A DNA stretch of 46,227 bases from Roseomonas sp. E05 (lineage in GTDB: Bacteria; Pseudomonadota; Alphaproteobacteria; Acetobacterales; Acetobacteraceae). The stretch lies in assembly GCF_030063475.1 (NCBI RefSeq), contig NZ_JASIRT010000038.1:1-46227 (forward strand). The letters are read 5' to 3'. A model generated the notes under the pieces. It saw nothing but the letters and a program-made list of their open reading frames with translations, searched no databases and was not told where the DNA came from. Positions 34,540-43,738 of this stretch are shown here, piece after piece. How positions within the stretch are numbered: the stretch's first letter is position 1; each line of letters starts with the position of its first letter. Position numbers and translations under genes: made by a program.

Positions 34540-34764
34540 GTGAGAGCCCATTCCGCTGCCGGTTTCCCGGCCAACCTCTACCTTCCCCCCCACCTCCGCG
34601 AAGTCTGCACCCTGCTCGCCACTGGCCTCCTGCGGCTCCACAGCCGCACCGCCGAGGATCTGGCCCGTGATGCCGCAACAGCCCGGGGCTCGGGAGAGGT
34701 TTCGCTACACTTCTGCGCCCACCAGAGCGGTCCTGTGGCTCCACCGACTCGGAGCCCCGCATGA
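34540..34764 (+). CDS. Small hypothetical protein of the DUF2924-recombinase module
   Basis: A 74-residue protein with GTG start, RAHSAAGFPANLYLPPHLRE, then VCTLLATGLLRLHSRTAEDL. Its stop overlaps the start of the DUF2924 gene (ATGA at 34761), so it heads a tightly coupled four-gene set ending at 38088. No family is recognised and the ribosome site is weak; its inclusion rests on the coupling. Confidence 0.6.
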   Translation: MRAHSAAGFPANLYLPPHLREVCTLLATGLLRLHSRTAEDLARDAATARGSGEVSLHFCAHQSGPVAPPTRSPA

Positions 34765-35294
34765 CCCGACGCGCCACCGCCCGCAGGCCAGAGATCCCGC
34801 CGCCAGAATCCTGCTGCAGGCCTCCAGCACCACCCCTCCCCGCCATCCCGCCGGCGGACGTCCTGGGCCGCTTGGCCGCGCTGCCGGGGGCCGACATCCA
34901 GGACCTGAAGCAGCAATGGCGCGAACTCTTTGGCGCCGCGCCACCGCCCTACAACCGTAAGTTCCTGGAGAGCCGCCTCGCCTACCGCATCCAGGAGCTC
35001 GCCTATGGCGGGCTGAAGCCGGAGACCGTGGCGCGCCTCGAAGCGCTCGGTGAGCAGCTCGACGGCGGCAACGTGGTGCTCCGCCGCATCCGGGCGGGGG
35101 ATGGCCCGGTTGCCGGCACGCGGCTGGTCCGCAGCTACCAGGGCGTCGAGCACACGGTGACCGTGCTACCGGATGGCTTCGAATACGAGGGCCGGCCCTA
35201 CCGCTCCCTCTCCGCCATCGCCCGGCACATCACCGGCACCCGCTGGAACGGCTGGGCTTTCTTTGGCCTGAAGAACCAACGAGGGGTGGCATGA
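34761..35294 (+). CDS. DUF2924 family protein
   Basis: A 177-residue protein. The diagnostic core is [20 protein letters not shown] followed by [17 protein letters not shown], then [40 protein letters not shown] and [12 protein letters not shown]2924 proteins almost always accompany a large serine recombinase in alphaproteobacterial mobile elements; the second half resembles a DNA-binding WGR/SAWADEE-like fold but the function is unknown. It overlaps both neighbours by ATGA. Confidence 0.88.
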   Translation: MTRRATARRPEIPPPESCCRPPAPPLPAIPPADVLGRLAALPGADIQDLKQQWRELFGAAPPPYNRKFLESRLAYRIQELAYGGLKPETVARLEALGEQLDGGNVVLRRIRAGDGPVAGTRLVRSYQGVEHTVTVLPDGFEYEGRPYRSLSAIARHITGTRWNGWAFFGLKNQRGVA

Positions 35295-35615
35295 GGCGCA
35301 AGGGAACCGCCGCAGCTGAAACCGCCCTGCCGGCCACGGTGAAGAAGCGCCGCTGCGCCATCTACACGCGCAAGAGCACCGAGGAAGGGCTGGAGCAGGC
35401 CTTCAACAGCCTGGACGCCCAGCGCGACGCCTGCGAGGCCTTCATCGCCAGCCAGCGTGCCGAGGGCTGGGTCTTGGTGCCGGACCACTATGACGACGGC
35501 GGGGTCTCCGGCGGCACGCTGGAGCGCCCGGCCCTGCAACGGCTCCTCCAGGACATCCGGGCCGGGCAGGTCGATGTGGTGGTGGTCTACAAGATCGACC
35601 GCCTCAGCCGCTCGC

Positions 35616-36667
35616 TAGAGCGGTTTCCGGCCTGACTGAATCGCTTGTGACCCTCACGGCCGCCTGAAGCTGATTCACTCGCCCTGTGGCAAAGGGGCGA
35701 TGGGCATGTCGAAGGCACTGTCGGTGGATCTGCGGGAGCGGGTGGTCGCAGCGGTGGCCTCAGGATCATCCTGCCGGGCGGCAGCCGCCCGCTTCGGGGT
35801 CAGCGCGGCGAGTGCGGTCCGCTGGTGCGCGTTGGCGCGTCAGGCAGGTTCGGTCGCGCCGGGGCCTCTCGGCGGCGACCGCCGCTCGGCGCGCCTTGAG
35901 GCCCATGCGGCCCTCATCCTGAGCCTGGTGGACCGGAAGTCCGACATCTCGCTGGTGGAGATCCGGGCCGGGTTGGCGGAGATGGGTGTGGCTGTCGGCA
36001 TCGCCTCGTTGTGGCGCTTCTTCGACCGGCACCGCATCACACGTAAAAAAAGTCGGCGCACGCCGCGGAGCAGGACCGCCCGGACATCCTGAGGCGGCGC
36101 TGGGCCTGGTTCGAAGACCAACCTGACCTCGATCCTGACCGCCTAGTGTTCATTGATGAAACCTGGGCCACGACCAACATGGCCCGGACCCACGGCCGGG
36201 CACCCCGGGGGGAGCGGTTGCGGGCCGCCATCCCGCACGGGCACTGGAAGACCACCACCTTCGTCGCTGGCCTGCGCAACACCGGCATGATCGCGCCGAT
36301 GGTTCTGGACGGACCGATCAACGGCGAGTTCTTCCTCACCTATGTCGAGCAGGTGCTGGTACCGGAACTGCGCCCCGGCGACGTCGTCATCATGGACAAT
36401 CTGGGCAGCCACAAGGGCGCGGGCGTCAGGGCCGCCATCCAGGCCGCGGGGGCGAGCTTGCGCTATCTCCCGCCCTACAGCCCCGACTTCAACCCGATCG
36501 AGAACGCCTTCGCCAAGCTGAAAGCCATGCTCCGCAAAGCGGCCGAGCGCACCCTTGAGGCCCTCTGGAGCACCCTCGGCCGCATCACCGAGACCTTCAC
36601 GCCCGCCGAGTGCACCAACTACTTCGCCGCCGCAGGATACGATGCAGACTGATCGGAAACCGCTCTA
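35616..36667 (+). mobile_element. IS630-family insertion sequence (type B, copy 2)
   Basis: A 1052-bp element including the flanking TA target copies, with TAGAGCGGTTTCCG ends in inverted orientation. Apparently identical to the copy at 19324-20375 and in the same orientation, it interrupts the recombinase gene. The lack of divergence between the copies indicates recent movement. Confidence 0.95.
35700..36652 (+). CDS. IS630-family transposase (type B, copy 2), -1 frameshift
   Basis: Protein sequence identical to that of the copy at 19408-20360 in both frames, including the A7 slippery run (about 36044-36050) and the DDE residues in [18 protein letters not shown] and [13 protein letters not shown]. 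It is read in the same direction as the interrupted recombinase. Presumably active, since the two copies appear unchanged since transposition. Confidence 0.93.
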
Positions 36668-37686
36668 ATGCACTTTGCCCGGCTGGTCGAGGTGTTCGAC
36701 GCGCACGACGTCACCTTCGTCTCGGTGACGCAGAGCTTCAACACCACCACCTCCATGGGCCGGCTGACGCTGAACATCCTGCTCAGCTTCGCGCAGTTCG
36801 AACGCGAGGTGATCGGCGAGCGGGTGCGCGACAAGTTCGCCGCCTCGCGGGCGCGGGGCCTATGGATGGGCGGGCCGGTGCCGCTCGGCTACACGGTGCA
36901 GGACCGCCGGCTGGTGGTGGACGAAGAGGAGGCGGCACGGGTGCGGCGGGTCTTCGCGGGCTTCGCGCAGCTTGGCTCGGCCACGCGGCTGGCCCTTGCC
37001 CTGCGCCAGGAGGGCCTACTGACCAAGACCGGCCGGCCCTTCGACAAGGGCGCGGTCTACCGGCTGCTGAACAACCGCACCTACCTCGGCGAGGTGACGC
37101 ACAAGGGGCAGGTCTTTCCGGGCGAGCACGAACCGATCGTGTCCCAGGAACTCTGGGACCGGGTGCATGCCATCCTGCAGGAGAGCCCCAGGGCTCGCGC
37201 CAACCAGAACCGGCGGCAGAGCCCGGCCCTGCTCAAGGGGCTTATCTTCGGGCCAGACGGGCGCGCCCTGTCGCCCACCCACACGCGGCGGCGGGGGCGG
37301 CTGTATCGCTACTACGTCAGCCAGGCGGTGCTGAAGGGCGGCGTCGACGACTGCCCGGTCCGGCGCCTTCCCGCGGGCGAAATCGAGACGGCGGTGCTCG
37401 ACCAGGTCCGGGCGCTGTTGCGGCAGCCGGAGGTGGTGGTCGGCACCTGGCAAGCGGCGCGGGCGGAGGCGCCGGACCTGACCGAGGCCGAGACGCGGGA
37501 GGCGCTGGAGCAGCTGGATCCGCTGTGGGACGAGCTGTTCCCGGCCGAGCAGGCGCGCATCGTCCGGCTGCTGGTCGAGCGGGTGGAGGTCAGCCCAACC
37601 GGCGCGGATGTGCGGCTGCGGGTGGCAGGACTCGCCAGTCTGGTGCAAGATCTCGGTGGTGTTCCCACTGCGGCGCAGAGGGCGGC

Positions 37687-38088
37687 ATGACGGCGGCCGG
37701 CAGCATCACCGTCCGGGTGCCGCTGACCATCCGCCACCGCGGTGGACGCAAACGGGTGGTCACGCCGGACGGCAGCGCGCCGGGTGCCGCGCCAATGCGC
37801 GCACGGGCGGACCCAGCTCTGGTGAAGGCGCTGGCCCGGGCGCACCGGTGGAAGCGACTGCTGGAAGATGGTCGCTACGGCTCCCTCAGTGAGCTGGCCA
37901 CCGCGGAGAAGATCGACCGCTCCTATCTCGGCAAAATGCTGCGGCTGACGCTGCTGGCGCCGGACATTGTCGAGGCAGTTCTGGATGGACGGCAACCCGT
38001 GGAGGTGAGCCTACCAAAGCTACTCGAATGTTTCCCGCTGGAGTGGGCGAGGCAATCACGAGCTGCGCCTGCACAGCCACAGGCGTGA
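37687..38088 (+). CDS. Helix-turn-helix protein downstream of the recombinase
   Basis: A 133-residue protein with a basic N-terminal strand region (SITVRVPLTIRHRGGRKRVV) and a helix-turn-helix at about residues 65-100 (ALARAHRWKRLLEDGRYGSL, SELATAEKIDRSYLGKML). The closing segment is LTLLAPDIVEAVLDGRQP. The type is usually found after DUF2924-associated recombinases and may regulate or assist them. It overlaps the recombinase stop by ATGA. Confidence 0.78.
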   Translation: MTAAGSITVRVPLTIRHRGGRKRVVTPDGSAPGAAPMRARADPALVKALARAHRWKRLLEDGRYGSLSELATAEKIDRSYLGKMLRLTLLAPDIVEAVLDGRQPVEVSLPKLLECFPLEWARQSRAAPAQPQA

Positions 38089-38104
38089 AGAAGGCGCCGT
38101 GTCC

Positions 38105-39046
38105 TCAGACAGCTATAGGCTTCTTACGAGAAACCGTTTGAAGGCTTACGAAATCGCGGTAGCGGGCTTCCAAGCTCCGCCGGCTCGGACCCTTGGCTGG
38201 ATCCTTTGGAATGCGAAGGAGCTTGCCCGCAAGCTTGCCATAGGATGAAGCCCTCAAGGCATCGGCGACAACTACCGTTCGCCTCTTTGGCTCAATCGAA
38301 AGAAGGCCGCAGTCAAATAGGGTGTGAAGATCGGTCCGCAGAAGCAGGCCATTCCACACATAATTCGTATGCGCACCCAGATAAGGCGTTATATGGGCTG
38401 CTTCGAGGACATCTTCGACGGCACAGCCCGTAATCGCGCAGCGGCCCCCATAGGCTTCTAAAAGCGCGTTGCGAAAAGCCGGTTGGCCCCGACGGACCCG
38501 GATCGAGCGGATTGCACGGTCCCGCAGATCATTTTGGCTGTCAGGATCAAAGGCCGGGTCATCCGCTGCGGCCTGATCGACTGCATGCCCGGCGCTTCCG
38601 ACGGGCGCGAGAAGCCTCTCAAGTTCGGATATGCTCCCCGAAGGAACGGCGGTTCCGCTCGATTGGATCGCGATGAGCGTCGTCGGCACGAGGTCTTGGA
38701 TTGTCGAAAAGTCGAGCAGAAAGGTATCCAGCGGGTCTACCAGCTGCGTGAAGCGTATGGTGGCGCGATACGTCAGCCCGCCCTCGATATCATCGGGGTC
38801 AGGCTGCATGCTCGGTGGGCCGACAATGTCTCCAACGCCAAAAATGCCCTTCGGCCCCGTCCCTTGTTTGAACAGATACACACGATCGCCAATCTGCGCC
38901 GCCTTGTGCGAGGCGAGGCGCCATAGAGCCGTCGTGCCTGCCGGATCCGCCTCGAAGCGGCGAACCAGCTCACTCATTTTCTCGGCGGGCCACCCCCTCG
39001 GGGAGGAAGATCCGAGGGGCTTATAAGTTAGCCAAAAGGCACGCAT
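38105..39046 (-). CDS. EVE/PUA-like plus HNH endonuclease (type IV-like restriction)
   Basis: A 313-residue protein. Residues 1-105 resemble an EVE/PUA-like domain (FWLTYKPLG, then HKAAQIGDRVYLFKQGTGPK, GIFGVGDIVGPP), a fold that reads modified bases. The C-terminal HNH_2 nuclease has CAITGCAVEDVLEAAHITPY (His218), NYVWNGLLLRTDLHTLFDCG (Asn232, His241) and LLSIEP. The combination suggests a modification-dependent restriction enzyme. It begins 78 bp after the hsdR stop on the same strand, so it may share the hsd transcript. ATG 39046 has GGAG 6 nt upstream; a GTG at 39049 is the alternative. Confidence 0.82.
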   Translation of the reverse strand: MRAFWLTYKPLGSSSPRGWPAEKMSELVRRFEADPAGTTALWRLASHKAAQIGDRVYLFKQGTGPKGIFGVGDIVGPPSMQPDPDDIEGGLTYRATIRFTQLVDPLDTFLLDFSTIQDLVPTTLIAIQSSGTAVPSGSISELERLLAPVGSAGHAVDQAAADDPAFDPDSQNDLRDRAIRSIRVRRGQPAFRNALLEAYGGRCAITGCAVEDVLEAAHITPYLGAHTNYVWNGLLLRTDLHTLFDCGLLSIEPKRRTVVVADALRASSYGKLAGKLLRIPKDPAKGPSRRSLEARYRDFVSLQTVSRKKPIAV

Positions 39047-39124
39047 CACAGGCTCCAGATGGATGGAGGGTGCAGGGAAGTGCTGTGCCTGAATGCACGA
39101 TGGTAAGGACGGCCCGCCATCCGC

Positions 39125-42100
39125 TTACGCAACCGCGCGGCGTCGCACTTCGTCCAGCAAGTCGATCAACGCGACCACCTCTGCTTCCCGGAACACCCCT
39201 TCGACGCCCTTGGCACTGAGGCGGGTATAGGGCGCCTCGTACAGGCGGCCTGGATCGACCACGCCAGTTCGCGTCAGGTTCTCAATGATAATCTGAATGA
39301 ACTCGAGCTGGTTGGCCGAGAGGGTCCGCCCCTCGATGAAAGCGGCCACCGCCTGCTGCGCCGCGGCCCGATCCAGTCCGACCAGGCTGCGCACAAATAA
39401 CCCCAGCCCCTCGCTCTCCGCCTTGGCCTTGTCGATTTCCTCCGGCGTGCCCGTGCCGCTCTCGACCAGCATCCGCTCCAGCTCCGCGAGGTCGGTGGGC
39501 GTCAACGGCAGGTTGCCGCGCAGGCGGTGCACGGCGACATGGTCTTCATGCGCTTGGAGGAACGCGCGCGCCTTCGCACGAAAGCGGGCAAAGGCATCGG
39601 CGGAGACGAACTTCTCGAAGACGACTTCCTCGGCCGGGCCGATCTCGTCGGTGAAGTTGGTGTAGAGGATGGGGCGCTTGGTGCGCTCGATCAGGTGCAC
39701 AAGGCCGCGCAGACGTCGGCGCACCGCCTCCAACTCCGCCAGGCTGACATCCTGCCACCACGCCTCACTCTGAATGTCCAGGATCAGCGGAAGCTCGGCG
39801 GCGATGGCGGGGATCGCCTTGCTCTCTGCCAAGGCGGCGGCAATGCCGGTCAGCTTGTCACGAAAGCCGTCATAGCCCGCGCGGGCACCCAGCACGCAGA
39901 GCTGCAGGTTCAGCAGCAGCAGGTCGAATTGCTTGGCCTCGATCCTCTCCGGCTCAATGGCCGCAGGGAGGCCAGCCAGTTCCGCGGAGAGCGCCTCACG
40001 CGCCGGGTTGTCCAACACCTCCCAGGCCTCGGCCTTGGCGAAGCGCTCCACCAGCCGCCGGTGCGGGCGGACCAGGAAGTTGTCCAGGGTCATCGCCGCC
40101 ACCTCGGTGCGGAGATGGGCGGCGAGCTCCGCGCGCAGCGTCGTCTCGGCTTCCTGCGCATGGCCGGTCTTGCGGCGCGCATCCAGGCTGCCGATCGCCT
40201 CCAGCCGGGCGCGGAACAGCCGCGCGGAGAGGCTTTCCGCCGTGCTACCTTCGACGCGCGGCGCATCCTGGCTGAAGAACTCCAGATTCTGGCAGAAATC
40301 GAAGACATAGAAGAATTCTTTGTGCTGACCGGGCCCAAACAGATCCGGGCAGAGCCGCGTGCCGCGGCCGATCATCTGCCAGAACTTCGTCTTTGAGCGC
40401 ACCAGCTTGAAGAACACCAGATTCACCACCTGCGGCACGTCGATGCCGGTGTCCAGCATGTCCACGCTGATGGCGATGTGCGGCGCCTTGGCAGGGTTGG
40501 AGAAGTCGTCGATCAGCGCCTGGGCGTAGTCCACCTGGAAGTCGATGACACGCGCGAAGCTGCCCTTGAGCTGCGGGTAGTTGGCATCGAAGCGCTGCTG
40601 GATGAACTCGGCGTGCTTGTGATTCTTGGCGAAGATGATGGTCTTGCCGATGCGGTCGCCGCCCTCGACCTTTTGGCCGTGGGTCATCAGGTGCTGCAGC
40701 ACCTTGTCCACAGTGTCCTGGTTGAACAGCCACTGGTTGACCGCCTCGGCCTCCACGCGGTCGGGTGGTCCGTCTTCCTCCTCCCATTCCATCTCGTCCC
40801 AGCGCTCCTTCTCCTCGTCGGAGAGCTGGTCGTAGAGGATGCCCTGACGCTGGAACTTCAGCGGCACGGAGACAGCCCGCATCGGCACCAGGTAGCCGTC
40901 CTTTACCGCGTCTTCCAGCGGATAGGCATCGGTCGGGATGCCGGTGTCGAGGTCGAAGAGCGAATAGGTGTTCTTGTCGATCTCGTCCTTCGGGGTTGCG
41001 GTGAGGCCGACCAGCAGGCTGTCGAACCAGCGGAAGATGGCGCGGTAGCGGCGGTAGATGGAACGGTGCGCCTCGTCCACGATGATCAGGTCGAAATGCC
41101 CGGGCCCGAAGCGGCGGCCATTCGGGCCCACCTCATCGATCAGCGTCATCATGGTGGGGTAGGTCGAGACATAGACCCGCCCCTGCGCGCCGCGGTCGGT
41201 GAGCAGGTTGACGGGCGCAACCTCCGGCAGGTGCGTCTTGAAGGCGTTCACCGCCTGCTTCACCAGCGCGGTGCGGTCGGCCAGGAAGAGAATGCGCTTG
41301 GCCCAGTTGGCGCGCATCAGCAGGTCGCACAGCGCGATCACGGTGCGCGTCTTGCCGGCGCCGGTGGCCATGACCACCAGGGCCTTGCGGCGGCTCTCCT
41401 GCTCGAAGGTCTCGCCGATGCGGCGGATGGCGCGGGTCTGGTAGGGGCGCTCGGCGATGCTGGCGCGGATCTCGGTCTCGCCCAGCGGGCGGCGGGTGGT
41501 GCGGCGCTGGACCAGCAGCTCCAGCTCCTCCCGCCGGTAGAAGCCCTGCACCTCGCGCGGGGGATAGGCGGTGTCGTCCCAGATCCAATGCTCATAGCCG
41601 TTGGTGGTGAAGATGACCGGCCGCTGGCCGTGCATCTGCTCCAGGCAATCGGCGTAGAGCTTGGCCTGGTGCTGGCCCTTGGCCGGGCTGTGGCGGGTGG
41701 CCTTGGCCTCCACCACCGCCAGCGGCTTGCCATCGGCGCCCCAGAGCACGTAGTCGGCGAAGCCGGTTCCGGTGGCGTTGGGCATGCCGGTGACGGGCAC
41801 CTCCGCCACGCCGGGGGCGTTCGGGTCCCAGCCGGCCTCGCGCAGCAAGCTGTCGATGTAGAGGTCGCGGGTCTGCGCCTCGGCGTAGTCGTGCGTGTCG
41901 GGGCGGGCGGCGTTGGCGGCGGCGGCCCTGGCTACCTCGGCGCGCAGCGCGGCCAGCTCGGCATCCAGCGAGGCGCGGGCGGCGCGTTCCTGTTCCAGTT
42001 CCTCGTCGCGGCGGCGCAGGTCCTCGTTCAGCTTGCGGAGCTGCTCCAGGCTCTGGCGCGCGATGGCGATGGCGGGCGGCGGGATCTTCTGCGGGTCGAA

Positions 42101-42502
42101 GGCGAGGCTATCGGGCGGCGGGGCGGTGCGCGCGTAGTGGCGGGCGAGCCAGAAGCCGATCTGGAAGAGCTCGGCCAGGAGGGCGCGGGATTCCGCCTCG
42201 GCCACCGGCTTGTTGCTGTGCACGGCGCGGTTGCCGGCATCCTTCACCAGCACCGCCTTGCGATACACCGCCTCCCCCGCCAGCCGGCGGAATGAGGGTT
42301 CATGCACCAGCGCGGCCAGATTGTCCTGCACCGGCGGGGCCAGGCGCTGCTCGGCGCGGTAGAGCCAGGCCAGCGCCAGCTCCAGGAAGCGGCGGGCGTA
42401 GAAGACACTGGCACGCGGGTCGCCGCGCGCCGCGGCCTCGGCGCGCGCGGCGGCGGTGTAGAGATCCGGCCACTCAGGTTGGAGAAAGCCGAATTGCGAC
42501 AT
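39125..42502 (-). CDS. hsdR: Type I restriction endonuclease subunit R
   Basis: An 1125-residue motor-nuclease. Residues 1-125 look like a DUF4145-type domain, followed by a coiled coil (about 145-200). The HSDR_N nuclease has Asp250 (FADYVLW) and the ExK pair in VVEAKAT (Glu265, Lys267). The SF2 translocase has Walker A ATGAGKT (379-385), DEAH (476-479) and TAT (501-503), with MIGRGTRLCPDLFG as a motif VI-type segment. The C-terminal half is the EcoEI-type assembly domain. With HsdM and HsdS it cuts unmodified DNA far from the recognition site. It starts 12 bp after hsdS and appears intact. Confidence 0.95.
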   Translation of the reverse strand: MSQFGFLQPEWPDLYTAAARAEAAARGDPRASVFYARRFLELALAWLYRAEQRLAPPVQDNLAALVHEPSFRRLAGEAVYRKAVLVKDAGNRAVHSNKPVAEAESRALLAELFQIGFWLARHYARTAPPPDSLAFDPQKIPPPAIAIARQSLEQLRKLNEDLRRRDEELEQERAARASLDAELAALRAEVARAAAANAARPDTHDYAEAQTRDLYIDSLLREAGWDPNAPGVAEVPVTGMPNATGTGFADYVLWGADGKPLAVVEAKATRHSPAKGQHQAKLYADCLEQMHGQRPVIFTTNGYEHWIWDDTAYPPREVQGFYRREELELLVQRRTTRRPLGETEIRASIAERPYQTRAIRRIGETFEQESRRKALVVMATGAGKTRTVIALCDLLMRANWAKRILFLADRTALVKQAVNAFKTHLPEVAPVNLLTDRGAQGRVYVSTYPTMMTLIDEVGPNGRRFGPGHFDLIIVDEAHRSIYRRYRAIFRWFDSLLVGLTATPKDEIDKNTYSLFDLDTGIPTDAYPLEDAVKDGYLVPMRAVSVPLKFQRQGILYDQLSDEEKERWDEMEWEEEDGPPDRVEAEAVNQWLFNQDTVDKVLQHLMTHGQKVEGGDRIGKTIIFAKNHKHAEFIQQRFDANYPQLKGSFARVIDFQVDYAQALIDDFSNPAKAPHIAISVDMLDTGIDVPQVVNLVFFKLVRSKTKFWQMIGRGTRLCPDLFGPGQHKEFFYVFDFCQNLEFFSQDAPRVEGSTAESLSARLFRARLEAIGSLDARRKTGHAQEAETTLRAELAAHLRTEVAAMTLDNFLVRPHRRLVERFAKAEAWEVLDNPAREALSAELAGLPAAIEPERIEAKQFDLLLLNLQLCVLGARAGYDGFRDKLTGIAAALAESKAIPAIAAELPLILDIQSEAWWQDVSLAELEAVRRRLRGLVHLIERTKRPILYTNFTDEIGPAEEVVFEKFVSADAFARFRAKARAFLQAHEDHVAVHRLRGNLPLTPTDLAELERMLVESGTGTPEEIDKAKAESEGLGLFVRSLVGLDRAAAQQAVAAFIEGRTLSANQLEFIQIIIENLTRTGVVDPGRLYEAPYTRLSAKGVEGVFREAEVVALIDLLDEVRRRAVA

Positions 42503-42514
42503 GGGGCTGCCTTT

Positions 42515-43738
42515 TTACAGCTCGCCGCGGAAGGCGCGGTGTTGGAGGGAGGAGAAGAGGTGATCTGTTTCAGCAAAAGCCACCAAGCTGGATAGCTGTA
42601 GATCGTCAAGTTCATCCAGAGCAGCCGAGAATTCTTGCTGGAGGTGAAGAGGTGGTAGGATCACCCTCAACTGTCGAAGTTTGGCTTTAGATATGTTCGG
42701 CATGGATCCAGCCGATCCACCAGCTAGTTTCTGGACCGCCGCCCGTTGCACAGGAAACACCAATAGACCTTGGAGGAAAGCTGCCTTCACGGAAGCGGTG
42801 GGTTTAATCCTCAGACGAAAGATGAGATCCGGCAACATCAGACGTGGCGGTGTTCTGCGAACATAGGCGCAAGCGGCTACTAGATCGTGCGTATTTTTTC
42901 GGGTGAAAAGAAGGTCGCCAGGTTTCACCTCAAGAGCGGGCCGTGGCGCCAACTGAGAGGGAAGTCCCTTGTTTTGCGTGGGGTCGAAGATGCACCGAGT
43001 AACTGCCCCAAGCTTTAGGACACCCCACTCATCGCCTTCGGCTGGCCGGTCTAAACATGTCGGGCTCCAACCGCTCTCGATGTCTTCGAGCAGATCATCA
43101 AGAGCAACTGTGCCCCACTCCCTCTCGTTTACCTGCGGATCCCCGAACATCTCCACAAAAATCGCCCGCGCCATCTCGTCGAGTTGCGCCAGCACCGCCC
43201 GCCGCTTCGCCCGCAGCGCGTCGGCCTCATCGAGGATGGCGGCGATGCGGCGCTGTTCGGGGAGAGGGGGAAGAGGGATCAGCGATTGCCGAACAATTCG
43301 ATCCGTGACAGCCGGGTAGCTCGCGCCTGTCGCGTGGCGGACCATATGCTCAATAAATGTGGGCGACCTAGCCCAGTGAAAAAGGTAATTTTGATTCAGA
43401 TGATTTTGATTTGGCCGCAGAACACAAAATCCGGTCGAAGCAATCGCTCCATCTAAATCCGAAGGGACTATTGCGATGCCATTCAAATTAGGACGGACTG
43501 TTGAAACCAGAACGTCACCGCTACAAATCACTTGCCTTGCACGGCTTGGCGCCTCTGCCCCGGGTATTTTGCGTGCGCCGTTGATAATTTTATTATCCTG
43601 ATCAACGGCGCTGAGGTCCACATAAGTGAATTCGTTTTCCGGTGCCACAGAGGCTGGGTTGACGGTTCGGACAGGCTGGACGTGCAAGCCAATGTCCACC
43701 AAAGGATAGCGTCCTTTGTGCTGAACACCATCCAGCAT
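42515..43738 (-). CDS. hsdS: Type I restriction-modification specificity subunit S
   Basis: A 407-residue specificity subunit with two target-recognition domains. Each is followed by a conserved spacer helix: LIPLPPLPEQRRIAAILDEA after the first and VILPPLHLQQEFSAALDELD after the second. TRD1 begins GRYPLVDIGLHVQPVRTVNP; TRD2 includes VALDDLLEDIESGWSPTCLD. The sequence recognised cannot be read from the protein. Base composition is more A/T-rich than hsdM and hsdR, as is common for exchanged specificity genes. ATG 43738 overlaps the hsdM stop by one base (TGATG); a GTG at 43741 is possible. Confidence 0.95.
   Translation of the reverse strand: MLDGVQHKGRYPLVDIGLHVQPVRTVNPASVAPENEFTYVDLSAVDQDNKIINGARKIPGAEAPSRARQVICSGDVLVSTVRPNLNGIAIVPSDLDGAIASTGFCVLRPNQNHLNQNYLFHWARSPTFIEHMVRHATGASYPAVTDRIVRQSLIPLPPLPEQRRIAAILDEADALRAKRRAVLAQLDEMARAIFVEMFGDPQVNEREWGTVALDDLLEDIESGWSPTCLDRPAEGDEWGVLKLGAVTRCIFDPTQNKGLPSQLAPRPALEVKPGDLLFTRKNTHDLVAACAYVRRTPPRLMLPDLIFRLRIKPTASVKAAFLQGLLVFPVQRAAVQKLAGGSAGSMPNISKAKLRQLRVILPPLHLQQEFSAALDELDDLQLSSLVAFAETDHLFSSLQHRAFRGEL

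Larger units (their letters stand above)
35291..37690 (+). pseudogene. Large serine recombinase, interrupted by IS630
   Basis: Two parts of a 449-residue site-specific recombinase. The N-terminal part (35291-35617) has the resolvase domain with the catalytic serine in YTRKSTEEG (Ser29), the [19 protein letters not shown] block and [13 protein letters not shown]. The remainder (36668-37690) has FVSVTQSFNTTTSMGRLTLN, FAQFEREVIGERVRDKFA and the recombinase/zinc-ribbon-like C-terminal part. An IS630 element is inserted at the TA of the CTA codon for Leu109. Excision with one TA would restore the frame exactly. It probably integrated or excised the surrounding element. The C-terminal piece might be made alone but lacks the active site. 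Confidence 0.92.

Noticed and set aside
19324-36667. Composite transposon bounded by two IS630 copies
   Set aside because: Each copy interrupts its own local context at its own TA (copy 2 in the recombinase gene), so the two inserted independently; there is no sign that the 15-kb segment moved as a unit.
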